This document shows positions 38,138-50,331 of a DNA stretch of 64,000 nucleotides, in pieces. The DNA is taken from positions 22,594,011 to 22,658,010 of the forward strand of contig CM046297.1 in the NCBI GenBank assembly GCA_025267735.1, written 5' to 3'. A program made the translations under genes and the position numbers. Origin of the DNA: Mactra quadrangularis (lineage: Eukaryota; Mollusca; Bivalvia; Venerida; Mactridae). The notes under the pieces were generated by a model. It did no database searches. It was not told where the DNA came from and worked only from the letters and a program-made list of their open reading frames with translations. Position 1 is the stretch's first letter, and every line of letters starts with the position of its first letter.

Positions 38138-38395
38138 TTATACTGGGATTAACGCCGTGTCAACATACTTTAGGTTATTTTACGACGGTCATCGCGCTTT
38201 ACCTAGAGCTTTCCTGGACCCAAATCTATAACCAGTACTCACCTACCCTTTCGCAAGACAGGCAACTACGACGCATACGTTATTGATGGAGGAAAAATGA
38301 CATTATTGCCAAATTTTCATGAAAGGGTATAACCACCCGGATTAAACCCCAAACCTCCATAATAGTCAAGAACTGCACCATAAAAGATGTTAAAC
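38138..38395 (-). mobile_element. SINE family 2, near full-length inverted copy
   Basis: The tail GGGATTAACGCCGTG is at the left. The reverse-complemented head reads GGTGCAGTTCTTGACTATTA with B-box-like GGGTTTAATCC, then GGTTATACCCTTTCATG. Confidence 0.7.
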
Positions 38396-38463
38396 TTTAT
38401 TCAACTGACAGTGGCACATACATTGACCCCGTTGATTCAAATCGATCGTGAGAGCAGTTTTTG

Positions 38464-38485
38464 AAACAGAACAGAACAGAACAGT
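38464..38485 (+). repeat. short GAACA run
   Basis: Four GAACA-type units. Confidence 0.85.
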
Positions 38486-38689
38486 TTTGAGTTTTAAAAT
38501 TAGTGGAGTTCAAGAATGCGCTACTAACAGATGAAAACAATTTATCAATTTTTATCTATTTATAATTCTATGGAAGTATAATAATCTCTCAAGGCTGGAA
38601 TCGAACTCGGGCATCTAGAGTTGAGGCTCAGTGTTCTTAAAATAAACCAAAGTCTCAGCTTCTGTAGATACAAAACTTTTATTATACCT

Positions 38690-39005
38690 TACGTTAGAAA
38701 ACGAAAAGAATACCATCGCGTGTAAATTGCATCGCGGATGACATTAAATGCAATTTTATCCGGTATCGGTACGGACAAGAACTACAATTAACATTTCCTC
38801 ATTTGATATGTCTTTATCCATTTACGTTGAAAAGGTCCAGAGAAAAGACAATTAACTCATTAGCTTTACAGTCGATCCTTTGATTATTCTGAATTTCCAT
38901 TCCTTAGCCATTATCGCTTTCGGATTCATACTAAATTTCCAACCGTCTACCGTACCATATCATTACAGAGGGTTATGTCTAAAACAACTGACGACTTAAT
39001 ATATC
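38690..39005. promoter_or_regulatory. candidate conserved non-coding block
   Basis: Non-repetitive sequence of higher complexity than its flanks, with a TCF/LEF-like CCTTTGATTATTC, AT-core homeodomain words (ACAATTAAC, CTCATTAG) and CATCGCG/CGCGGATG pairs around 38714-38740. No coding frame. Weak inference. Confidence 0.25.
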
Positions 39006-39270
39006 ATTTTCTTGACGATTTCACGGAATCCCGTCTTACAACTGATCATTATGCACCGGGTTTATGCCGATGCTGGCGTTTTTGAAAGCGAAATTGCTGG
39101 AATTGACCAATTATGGCTAATTTAGAGATCTAAGCATTAAAAGATTTCCCCCTTCAATTGAAGGTTTTATGCTCATAAAAATATTCTAGTTTTTTTGCAT
39201 AGCTTATACTTGAATGTTAAACATATTAACATTTGTAGGTTTTTGTTTAAAGATAGACACTGGACGTGTT

Positions 39271-39446
39271 GAACAGAACAGAACAGAACAGAACAGAACA
39301 GAACAGAACAGAACAGAACAGAACAGAACAGAACAGAACAGAACAGAACAGAACAGAACAGAACAGAACAGAACAGAACAGAACAGAACAGAACAGAACA
39401 GAACAGAACAGAACAGAACAGAACAGAACAGAACAGAACAGAACAG
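39271..39446 (+). repeat. pure GAACA pentanucleotide array, about 35 units
   Basis: Uninterrupted GAACA units. A decayed continuation with GGAAC, AAAAC and GGAAT variants runs to about 39605. All six-frame open frames here are repeat artefacts. Confidence 0.97.
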
Positions 39447-40678
39447 CATTAAACATAGCAGGTCGGAACAAAACAAAAGAGACGGAGGCAGCAGAAAAGG
39501 ACAGAATAGAACGGAAAGGAACGGAATAAATCAGAACAGTGTGGAACGGAAGGGAATAGAACAGAACAAGACATAACTGAATGGAACGGAACGAAAAGGA
39601 CAGAGAGCCTATCAAATTTGATTAAGACATAGCATTATTAAGGTCCTTATATAGTTGAAAATAAAGAGGTGTGCAGTGAATGGAGTTTTAAACTATGAAA
39701 ACATGTTTACAAATAATATCAGTCCAGTATAGTAACCACTTACGGCTCTGATGTAACAGCAAACTACAAAGCAGGTACCTACATTTTTAAGCAAAATTGC
39801 GGTTGTCAAAATCTCCATATAATATTAATATTCGACAATTTTCGATGATCAAAAATCGACTCATTATTGACTGAATTGTCATATTGGTAAAGCTGTATAT
39901 ACATGCCAAAACACATAATATTATCAAGGTTGTGTTATTTTATATAAGATACATTTCTAGAAATGTTTCACCACTTTTATCCACTTCGAAAATATCTTTT
40001 TTGTTTTGCAGGAATACGAGGATGCAATTCAAAATTGAACATTATATCAACAGGGGTCTATCTCGGGGCTGCATAGTGATGCGCGATATCATTTTATGTG
40101 CATAGATGTGTTTAACAAGCATTAGGGTTTGCGGGAGTCCATCTTCAGGCAAATGTAGGTGTTAATCTTATAAGTAACTGTATCATGCGCAAAGATGCGA
40201 ACAGCTAGGGCTTAAGTACGCTCCCTTCGTATCATTCGAACCGATCCACAGATGAGTAGGGCTTAACTAACAAATGTTGAATTTGATTGTCTGATTTTCG
40301 TGGTGATATTTTAATCCTGTAGTTATGTTTTAGTTCCGTGGTGAAATATTGTGTATTAATCCAGTTAGTAATAAGACTTCATTATATTTGATATCATGTC
40401 TTTTATAATATTTAGTTATCTCATAAATACATGTATTTTACATATGGAAGTTATATACAAATAGACTGTTATTTACACCAGTTTTGCTCGTTTTCGGATT
40501 TTTGAAAAAAATAAATATTGGTATTGCTGGTGCATGAATATTTCATTATTTTAGTCGTTGTTGTTTTGTGTCATTTTTAATTCTTAGTCAAATATCAAAA
40601 TGCAAGGAGAGTGATAACCTGTACAAAATAATTTTGTCCAGTTTTATAGTATCTTCATTGCACAAACTTGTACAAATG

Positions 40679-41047
40679 CATTTGGAACAACTCGACCTTT
40701 CATGAATGAATAAGCTCGGAAGGATTCGTGGGGGGTCTACCCTGGCGGCTTGTTTTTTTACTACCTACGTGAGGCGAAGCACAGGCGAAGCACGTAACGG
40801 TTATGCAAAATAGTTTTTTGAATATACACACAAATCTTTGCAAAACATATGTCTATGTTATATATTGAACCAAATATTGTTCAGCGATATCATTGAACTG
40901 TGTTATTTCAAATTTACGGATTAAAGACGAAACATCACTCATCGCCTAAACGATCGTGTATTTGTTTACTTCAGCATCGGTAGTTTCAAAGTGGCACCTA
41001 AATATGTCCGAGATTATTCGTAGCGAATGGCCGAGGAGTTCCGAATG
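40679..41047. mobile_element. 369-bp foldback MITE, CATTCGGAAC termini
   Basis: The left end CATTTGGAACAACTCGACC and the reverse complement of the right end, CATTCGGAACTCCTCGGCC, match the family at 22403-22630. The flanks GTACAAATG and GAACGAATG agree at 7 of 9 positions, a possible decayed 9-bp target duplication. Confidence 0.7.
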
Positions 41048-41059
41048 GAACGAATGATG

Positions 41060-42515
41060 AAATTTCTAATCATGACCAATACTAACCATAATATATTTTA
41101 TTAAAACTAGTCAAAACTCCACTAGTACTATTCTAAGATTGTGCATTCGTATTTTCACGACCATGTTGTCCTGGCAACTGAAAAGCAAAAATATATTGCA
41201 GAATTTGAACCGAAACGTGTCAAGTACACAACCACTAAAATTTTTTGGTTTCTTTGAATTTTTATTTTTTCAATTTTCATACTGAAAACGGCGTCCAAAT
41301 GTCGACACCATATTTTCCCACATTTTGTTCTGCTTATGTTTACACCTAGACCCATAAACATATTTTATTGTCCAGACGGGAACAGGTCCGAGAACTTGTA
41401 AGCTTTTAATATATTTTTAATTTTAAACCCTAATAAATCTAATTATTTTATAATTATGTGCTATTATATAAAATCTTTGATAATTTTTCACAATTTTACA
41501 TTCTAATTTTAGTGATTAAACGGAATTAAATTATTTACAAATTAAAAACATTAAGTCACAAATTAAAGAATTATAAAATTAGTGGAATACATATAAACAA
41601 ACAGTATTTTAAATTATATATTAACTTAAGCCGACTAAGCGTCTTTATTTCAATATTCACACGGTCTATTCTAAAATCATGTCTCTCCGGGACAGTTCCG
41701 TGTTTAATCTGATCGCATCGGCTACAATCGGAACACATCGTCAGTTAACGGAATCACTCGGATGTTTTCCGGAATGCATAGGCTATTATACAATCGAGTT
41801 TACGGAAAGTAACGGCAATGACCGATGTTTTACGATGGTCACGTCCTCAGCGTTCCTAACTTTTTTAAAGATAAAAAGATATCATTATAGTATCAGATGA
41901 GCGTACGATTATTTTAATCTCAACCACAATTTGTTTCTGTTTTATTTCTTTGGCGACGTGTTCTAAGTTTGTCTACAGCATTTTTACTCAAAATTTAAAT
42001 ACGCCATTCACTGTTGCCTAAATTTTCTTACGCGATAATAGGGCGGGAAAATATTACGAACATTTTTTTTTTTTTTTACTTTTGTGCAAATTTTTGTCAT
42101 TTTTTAAAGAAAAATAGCCAAGCATTGAAAAAAATCGTGAGATTTTTGGCAACTTATCATGATTTATTAAGTCAAAAATAAGTTTTTTTAATGTCATGTT
42201 ATTTCTTTAAATAAAAATCATTATAACAGTTTTTAGAAAACACTGTGTGATATAATGTACATTAAATCAAATACATTTATCATTTTATACCTATTATTAT
42301 TTTATCTTATATCAGAAAATCTACAAAATTATTTTCCCGAGAATTATTATTTTTTTATTAAAATTTAAAATCGTGCAATATTACTCGGTATTACTTTTGT
42401 ATATACAATTTTATATACATAAATTATATATATTCACAGAATGTGAAAGAATGCCACGGCCACACAAGTTGAAGAGAAAGCTTCTTTCACCCCATTCTCA
42501 TTTCAAGAGACTATG
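41060..42515. other. non-coding AT-rich stretch
   Basis: Includes a T run at 42064-42080. A CpG-richer patch at about 41660-41870 has a 73-codon open frame of no recognisable family. No gene is called. Confidence 0.5.
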
Positions 42516-42517
42516 AC

Positions 42518-42578
42518 GATTCTCGATACGACCCAGAAGTTATTAAGAGAATCTTGATAACCTCTGGGTACAAGAATG
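42518..42578. repeat. CATTCTCG palindromic repeat, third copy
   Basis: GATTCTCGATACGACCCAGA to CCTCTGGGTACAAGAATG: two inverted arms like 30400-30475, with a shorter centre. Confidence 0.65.
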
Positions 42579-43149
42579 CCCTTACCAAAGCTCTTGTTGT
42601 TTTTCTTGTAAAAAAGACAATGGCTACCGGCATGAAAAACACCCCTTAAAATGCATTTATTTTAGATTGGTTTATAGTAACAGTAAAGAAATGTAACTCA
42701 TCACATTAGAAACGCTTTTTGTGGGGGAGGAGGGTAAAAAAATTGCATTTTTAATTGTACTAAATATTAGTCCAATTCTAATTACGTCATTATTACGTAC
42801 ATGTACAAGTCCAATAACGGTGATTTTTGATAACCCAAACTTAGTAAAATCTTGTTAACTAATTTAAGTTTTTGTAACTGGAGTTTTGTCTGAGTTGTCG
42901 AAGAAAAGATTACTCCTAGCAAACGGGTTAATTCAATTGTATAGATATGGTACACTGGAACACAACTATAGGGTCTTGTCGATATATTAATGCACAATGT
43001 GTAATCTGTATCACGATATATTTTTTATTTTCTTTATACATGTATTATTATTTTGATTATTATGATGTTTTGTAAATAAACCTCATGCTCTACATAACCT
43101 GGGTTAATGAAAGAGTTTGCTCTGTTCCGTTATGTTGTGTTCTGTCATG

Positions 43150-43404
43150 TGATGATTTATTTTGTTCTATTCTATTCTGTTTTATTCTATTCTATTCTAT
43201 TCCGTTCTATCCTATTCTATTCAGTATCGTTATGTTCTGTTCTATTCTATTCTGTTCTATTCCATTCTATTCCATTCTATTCTGTTCTATTCTATTCTAT
43301 TCTATTCTATTCTATTCTATTCTATTCTATTCTATTCTATTCTATTCTATTCTATTCTATTCTATTCTATTCTATTCTATTCTATTCTATTCTATTCTAT
43401 TCTA
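43150..43404 (+). repeat. TATTC pentanucleotide array with degenerate 5' part
   Basis: A mix of TGTTC, CATTC and TATTC units to about 43275, then pure TATTC to about 43403. TGTTC units are the complement of GAACA, linking this array to the GAACA arrays. Confidence 0.95.
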
Positions 43405-43479
43405 CTCCACAATTCTAGAATGTGTTTCGTTCTGTGCCATTCTGTTATTCTGTACTGTTCTGTTGTTTTAGTCTATTCT

Positions 43480-45828
43480 AATTATTTTATTAGTACTCTA
43501 AAACTGGTACCAGAGCACAAGGAAATCAGAACTGAAAAACCTTACATCCAATTCAGGATTAAAATAAATTTGTCTATAACTAACATTTCCTCTTCAGTAT
43601 TTCTATATAAAGAATCTTAGTTCATTAGCCAAGTTTCTAGTCAAAATAATTGATGATAGAACCTTAGTATAGTTTATTATTTCCAATCACCGTTGCTATG
43701 GTAATTACGACCTATATTATCGTAAGTCAACATTAGACGTACTACTAGTCTTAAAATCAATTTTCTCCTTTCAAATGATACGCCAGATCACCAATTAAGG
43801 GGTTGAAAATGTATAGTTATTGACGCTTTTCTAATTTCTTCCGAAAATTACTATTTTCTATACTTTGCTGAAACATTGCAGACCTCCCCTCAACGCCCAA
43901 AGACGCCCCGTCTCTAGAACTATAATTTTCTAACGTTCCCGCCGTTTAATTACGATAGACTGAATTGTCAGATGGCGGAAACATCCGAAGTTAACGTTGT
44001 CATTAACTCAGCGTGGTAAACACCTGCCTTGGTTCTTATTCGATTTTATTAAGTTTAAACTAATAAATGGAAATTAATTTTAATTTGTAGCAGTGATTAC
44101 ATTAATACTGAATGAAAATTAGAATTTAAAGATGTGTGTTTTTGATTTACTTAATTTCTTCTGATTTTAAAGTTCAAATGAATGCGTGCACTCTGAGAAT
44201 GTGTTAAAACGGCATGTTACATGCTTCCATTTCCGCACTTAGCGCGTCTCACTTATTGCTTATTGCATGAAAGGTTCGTCGTTTTTTGGCAAATAAAAGC
44301 CATTATTTTTACATTTTGAAAAAAAAATACACAAGAAAAAAACTTTCAATGATCGTAAGTGAACACATTAAAGTTTTTTCTAGGAAAACGATTTCTGAAT
44401 TTTTCTTTTAGAATAGTTTATGAAACCTATTTCCCCCGCTTAAATTTTGTTATTTTTGATATGTAATGGAATAGCTTCTAAGTAAAATTTTCACAAGAAA
44501 TGTTGATACTTATATCTATAGTCCCTTTGTATTGAAAGTTGGGCAAAGAAGCACAACTATTTTGACAACAGTCGATGTTGACGCAAGCAAACCAACCAAC
44601 AAATTGTCAGTCAAACGTCGAAAATATTTATATAGGTTTGTTTTCTATCAACTTGAAATAGGTGTATATGCAGATCTTTTTATACCATTCATTATATTAT
44701 CAGAAATTGTATATTTGATATTCATTTTTTCTTAGGCAAATTCAGAAAATATATTTACGATGGTTTATGTCTTAAGATGATTGTTGAACTATATTCTGAT
44801 TCAAAGAATTTTTAGTCACGTATGCTTGGGCCCGTATCATCAAGCGTCTTAGTCGTAAAACCCTATATAATAAACTGTACTGTTAATTATCGTAAGATTT
44901 TTGAAAAAAGTTGATTAGCATTGTTTAAAATACGACTAACAAAGAATTACATAAAGGATAAAGGGGTTTGCTATTCTGTCATGTTTTTAAAATGACAAAA
45001 ATTAAGTAAGTATCAAATTAACACTGAAAAAAGTCATAATTACTATCAAAAATATTTTTTCATAAAAATCAAGCTCAGAACTATAAAAACTTATTTCTCG
45101 GGAACATGTTCTTCGTTGTTGCGCTTGAAAATTAAAATCAAGCAGGCAAGCACAAGAATGCTGTTGTTCGAATTATCTTAGGAGAAAAATGTGAACCAGC
45201 GAATAACATGAATCATAAAACGGTCGCTAATCACGTGTTCTGAACGTTGATTTAATGGGAAATTTATTGCTAGTTAAAACATTATAGTCTGATTTAAAAT
45301 GAAATATTTTGGCAGTATAAATTGTCGCAGTTTCAACTAAAGTCAAAACAAATGAATAAACAATGCTTAAAGCGAAGCATTTTGTTTATTTCTTTTATAT
45401 TAGCAATGTCTATTGTGAATAAAACGCCCCATCACTGGAAGGCTATAATTACCAATGTTTCTATGGTTGAGGCCCGTCTTTGGGTTCAATTATGTTCTCT
45501 TGTCACAATGCCCTCAACTCTTGTTACCATAGTAACGTATTGCTCAAATAGTGTTTAGCATAACCACGTAGTTCCTAACTTTAGGTCATCGGGGGCCGTA
45601 ATAGCACATAGTAGTCAAGCTTTAGATACAAGGATTTCGAGAATTTGAGATAAAAGGGATCGGAATTTTAGTATTTATGGCTTCCATGGATTCACAAATT
45701 TCACGAAATAAGATAGGACTGAATTGAAGAATTGATAATAAGCATAAAACAAGTTTCACAAATTTCTCTAAGTGACACTCGCCTTTAATTAAGTAATTTA
45801 GATACACCTTTCGCACGGGGAGCTCTGT
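43480..45828. other. non-coding stretch
   Basis: AT-rich. The open frames of 67-78 codons near 44532 and 45322 begin at non-ATG codons and match no family I recognise. Confidence 0.5.
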
Positions 45829-46092
45829 CGTTCACAAGTCTACTGAACAAGGGGCGTGGGTTCGATTCACAGGCGGGGTATACTTTAGTCATAAATAATT
45901 TCTACGGCCATTCTCTCTCCTACCACTGATTCTAAATAATATAGGAAGATGCCAGACACTGACGAAAGTATGCGCCTAGTAACTTCTAAACACCAAAATC
46001 GAAAGATTTAGCATCTCCAGGAACGGTGAGCAAGTTGATTGCCCTCCGCGATATTACCTATAAAATGAGTTGCTAAGGCTTTTATCCAAATC
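45829..46092 (+). mobile_element. SINE family 1 copy
   Basis: A decayed head with GTGGGTTCGATTCACAGG, then ATTTCTACGGCCATTCTCTC and the body. The tail is decayed to TTGCTAAGGC. Confidence 0.75.
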
Positions 46093-47995
46093 AAATACAT
46101 TGCATTTTATTTTACTTTGTTTAATACATGTACTTCACTATTCATTAAATAAGCTACCAAGTCACACCCAAAACACCATCAACATTAAACAAAGAACAGT
46201 CTGACAGAAAAAGCCAATAATAAATGAACACACTTGGATATTAGTATTAGAAATACAATACGGGCCTCATATCATTTCGTACTCAAAGCAATTTTCTCTC
46301 TCGATGTTCAAAACAACGCTTGTAAATTTACGAAACCCCTAATTTTGTTGCATAAAGCGATTCCCAGTGACATCTGTCGAATTTTCTTTAGTTATATCCC
46401 CAGCAAACTGATCATTAAACCGTTCTAGTACTGGTTAGAGAGAAGAATAACAACAACGTTAAGATCTTAGTATATATTGAACAGACTGATCATGTTAGAG
46501 AAGAAATTCTCATCTTGTTAACTTGGCTTTCTTCTCCAGAACTTTAATCATTATAATATTTCCCTATCCATTTTCTTCATTTTCTTCAAACTTTTCATCA
46601 TGCATTCAAAGAAAATTATCTTGGAAACAGTATGATTATCTCAAAATATGTAATTTGTTTACTTGTATTACAATAGGGTATTTTATTTTGAAGCAGATGG
46701 AGGGATTTCTGAAAAAACTAACTAACACACGTTTTCAGCCTATTTTCTAATTTTCAATGAGTGTTTGTTTGGTATTATATATGTTCAATTTGTCTGGGCA
46801 CTTTTTAGAAACGTGTTTGAAATTTTTGTATAGAATTGAAACGTTTTGTAAACATAGCTTTTTACAGAAATGGCTGTTTTACTCCGACGAAAACTCTGAA
46901 GTGTGTCAGTGTTTCATTCTCTTTTCTTACATTTATGTCTATACATGTAATGCGTGTTATCTTTCAACAATTTAAATTTGAATACCAATCATATCGTACT
47001 GTTTTCTAAGGATTCCAATTTTCATAGCTTTTACTGTAGAATAGTTCATGCTGTCTATTGCTATACTGTTATACTGTTCCCTACTAAACAAAACATGCAT
47101 CTTTATATTTAAATATCATTTTCCTGTAAATGCATACATTTGGAATTTTCATTATTTTGGGTTTTGATCTGTGGTACAACTCACAAAATGTCAACCATTA
47201 AAGACAGGAAGCATAAATTATTTATCTAATTCCATTTTTAAATGGACTTAAGATTTATGTAACTTAACAACAGTCTGAAATTGTTGTCACGTATTTATTT
47301 GATATTTGGATCAACTGTAAAATAACATGAAATGGAATTACTAGGATTTTTTTCTTAAAAGGTATAAGCAACCATATTCAATCTCCGTAAACAGATATCC
47401 TGTAGAGCATTGTCGTACAGGATCTCTACTTATCTCAATGGAGGGTCACGTCGAGATAACCTTTATGTCGACCAATCAATGAGAAGCTTTCCTCTAGACG
47501 AACCACTATTAATAACATTTTGATTTCGTAATTTCTATTTTTAGATCAAGGTTTGCAAGCTAATTTAACAGCGGTATTATTCACAGTCTGCGATTGGACG
47601 GCTCATTTCAAATTGTGTGACGTAGACGATGTAAACAAGTTACGTATCATAACAATTTCGTCATTAATATTATTAAGAGAAAAGGTCACCTGAACGTGAC
47701 CTTCGTTTGAAAAAGGCCAAATCTAAATTAGCGAGTAGGCGAGCGAAAAATTTTAGATCGGGTTTTAATCAGATTGGAACAGCAACAGTAAAACAAACAC
47801 CGACCTTCCACACAGTTAAAAATCAAAGAGAAATCAAAGATGGGTTTTTAGATGTTGAAACGTTTGTTATAAAAGTGACAACTACAAAGAAATTACGAAA
47901 ACAAGAACCTTAGGGATATCCGCCTAGGAACGGACCCTCGCAAAAAAGATTAAGATTTTTGTAAAGAACTCAACCTGGGCAGTATATTATAAAAA
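46093..47995. other. non-coding AT-rich stretch
   Basis: No gene or repeat family recognised. Confidence 0.5.
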
Positions 47996-47998
47996 AAT

Positions 47999-48120
47999 CT
48001 TGCGATTATTTAGCAATGCAATGTAGTGAGGTTTACGACTTGCGATTATATAAAGCAATGCAATGTAGTGAGGTTTACGACTTGCGATTATTTAGCAATG
48101 CAATGTAGTGAGGTTTACGA
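47999..48120 (+). repeat. three tandem copies of a 40-42 bp unit
   Basis: Units at 47999-48038, 48039-48080 and 48081-48120, each starting CTTGCGATTAT and ending GTGAGGTTTACGA. Units 1 and 3 are identical, and unit 2 differs by an ATAA-type insertion. A partial fourth start (CTTAT) follows. Confidence 0.95.
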
Positions 48121-48124
48121 CTTA

Positions 48125-49525
48125 TATCCGTCGTAAGATGTTTGATAACACGGACACCTGATTTTTCCCACGTACATCTCAGCCCCTTAATATAGATTGT
48201 TTAAATGGAATTTGAAACCACAAAAATGATTCATAGTAAGGAATGCATATAGTGTACGAGAGACCAAGTCATGTTGACCCTGTCATTGAAGACATCAGTT
48301 ACATTTGTCATAATCCTCCAACATTTTGAATGCAAAACGTATATATTACTTCCAAAAGTTGACGTTTTTATCTGTACACCATTGTCCTAATATATTTAAA
48401 TATGTCCAAGCTAGGTGGACAACCTAATATTAACTTAGCAAACCTCCGGCGTTTATCTATTTGTCTATCTGTCTTTCTCTAGTGACCAAATCTTTATCTA
48501 GTTTTTCAATCAGTCTATCAGTACAATCAGTAATTACATGCAGTGGTAAAAATTGTCAATTTAAGCAAAGGGTTAGGTCAAGAATTTAGAAGGAAAAAGG
48601 AGATGTGACCATTTTGAATTGTCAAAAATTTGGATGATAAAAGTTACATTGGACAACTAGTTGTTAGTGTTTAAAGAAAATTGACTTCACAATTGTTGGC
48701 ATTTCTGCATCTAAACAACAGAAGAAAGCCGAATATCTGATATGAGATGAATACAATTGACTTAGACATTTAAATAACTCCCATTGGATGCATTGGTCGG
48801 AAGTTGTACATTGTTTAAAGGCGAAGTGAACAATTATGAACGTGCATTATGGTAAAAACTTTTACACCAAGTGGCGTTGTTGATGTACACGTATGTCAAC
48901 TTCAATCACGTCTAAAACTCAAATCGGTCGAAAAAAAACGGGAAAATTACAATCGTACGTGACGGTGCATTGTTAAATGTCACTTTTTAAAGTATTCTAC
49001 AAAACATGAACTGCCCTAAATAAACTTTACGAAATTTATAAAGTCGTATTTAGTAATATTTCAAAATCGGAGTTTTTAAACGAATTCTCGCCGACAAAAC
49101 ATCATTTTTAGGATATATACTGTATGGGCTTAACTCAATTATTTTTCCAGTCATATTTCGGTGGTCCGTCGTCTTATTTGATATCCCAAAATAGGACTTA
49201 AATCTTTAAATTCTGGAATATGAATTAGTACATGTACATATAATGTACATACATGTACCATTGACAGTGGGGGAAAACCTTCTACATGATACAGAGACAG
49301 GCAAGAAAATCGTTATAGACATATTTCTTGGCCAAACTTCACATAGGTATGTGGGTCCCAGAAATTGTGTCTATAACCTTAGGATTGGTAGTCAGACGCG
49401 TTACCGATTGATTAACAGCGTTGATTAATACTATTCTTGTCAATTTCATACAGGTTTTAATTTGGCTGCATATGACCCACAGGACAATGTTTTAAACGTT
49501 TATAAGAATGGCCGCTTTAACGTAA
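48125..49525. other. non-coding stretch
   Basis: AT-rich, with a cluster of TACATGTA palindromes at 49227-49260. No gene seen. Confidence 0.5.
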
Positions 49526-49530
49526 TGATT

Positions 49531-49735
49531 AAGTATTATTTCTACGGCCATTCGCCCTCCCACCACTGATTTAAATCATGTGAATAGTTACGAATCACTG
49601 GCGGAAGTATTCGCCTAGAACCTGATTAACAGCTAAATCCAGAGATAAAGCCTTTCCAGAAACGGTGGGTAGGTTGACAGACCACTATAATATGACATAA
49701 ACAATGTGTTGCTACGGCGTTAAACAAAATAAAAA
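49531..49735 (+). mobile_element. SINE family 1, headless copy
   Basis: TTTCTACGGCCATTCGCCCT through TGTGTTGCTACGGCGTTAAA. Confidence 0.8.
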
Positions 49736-50011
49736 AGTAATGTTGTATGCATATGCTGAAGTGGGGTGGGGGTAATTTCATTTTGATAAAGTCACTTGTG
49801 CAATGGCACTTACTAATCACTTGATAAAGCAATATATAACATTATTAAATGATAATATTGTATCATATAAACACTTTAGTATCGCTGTGAAACACTCCAC
49901 ATACACTTGTATCAAATACTTATCTTTTATTCCCTAACAAATTACGATATGTATTATTCCTAATTACTGGTACTTGTGGGTATACGAAACAAAGCTTATC
50001 AATTCTGAAAA

Positions 50012-50321
50012 GCCACCCGGCTAGCTCAGTTGTTAGTATTCAAGTCTGAGGAGTCGTGGGTTCGATTCCCGGGCGGGGGAAACTTTTGTGGAGCTAGGTA
50101 ATGAAATTATTTGTACGGCCATTCTCCCTCCTACCAATGATTTTTGATTATGTAGGGCAGTTGTCAGTCACTGACGAAAGTATGCTCTTAGTAGTTGGTT
50201 AACAGCTAAATCCAGTGATTTAGCCTTTCCAGGAACAGTAAGTAGGTTGACTGAACGCCGTTATATGACCTATACAATGTGTTGCTACGGCGTTAAACCC
50301 AACAAACATACAAACAAATCC
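50012..50321 (+). mobile_element. SINE family 1, reference full-length copy with target-site duplication
   Basis: The tRNA-like head has A-box GGCTAGCTCAGTTG and B-box GGGTTCGATTCC. The body includes ACGGCCATTCTCCCTCC and GCCTTTCCAGGAACAGTAAG. The tail is GCTACGGCGTTAAACCC with CAAACA repeats. ATTCTGAAAA flanks both sides exactly (50002-50011 and 50322-50331), so this is a complete 310-bp insertion. Pol III-transcribed, LINE-mobilised class. Confidence 0.93.
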
Positions 50322-50331
50322 ATTCTGAAAA

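Noticed and set aside
39204..39615. Long open frames on both strands
   Set aside because: They are reading frames through the GAACA array. A five-base repeat without stops is open in all frames. The same applies to frames in 10453-10688, 13905-14120, 18022-18429, 21900-22121 and 43085-43620.
41679..41900. 73-codon plus-strand frame in a CpG-richer patch
   Set aside because: It has an ATG but no recognisable domain or splice context. Length is within chance expectation.
44820..44950. Possible MITE half starting GGGCCCGTATCATC
   Set aside because: No second terminus could be found.
44532..45558. Frames of 67 and 78 codons
   Set aside because: Both begin at non-ATG codons and show random composition.
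47999..48120. CRISPR-like array
   Set aside because: Contiguous tandem copies without unique spacers, in a eukaryotic context.
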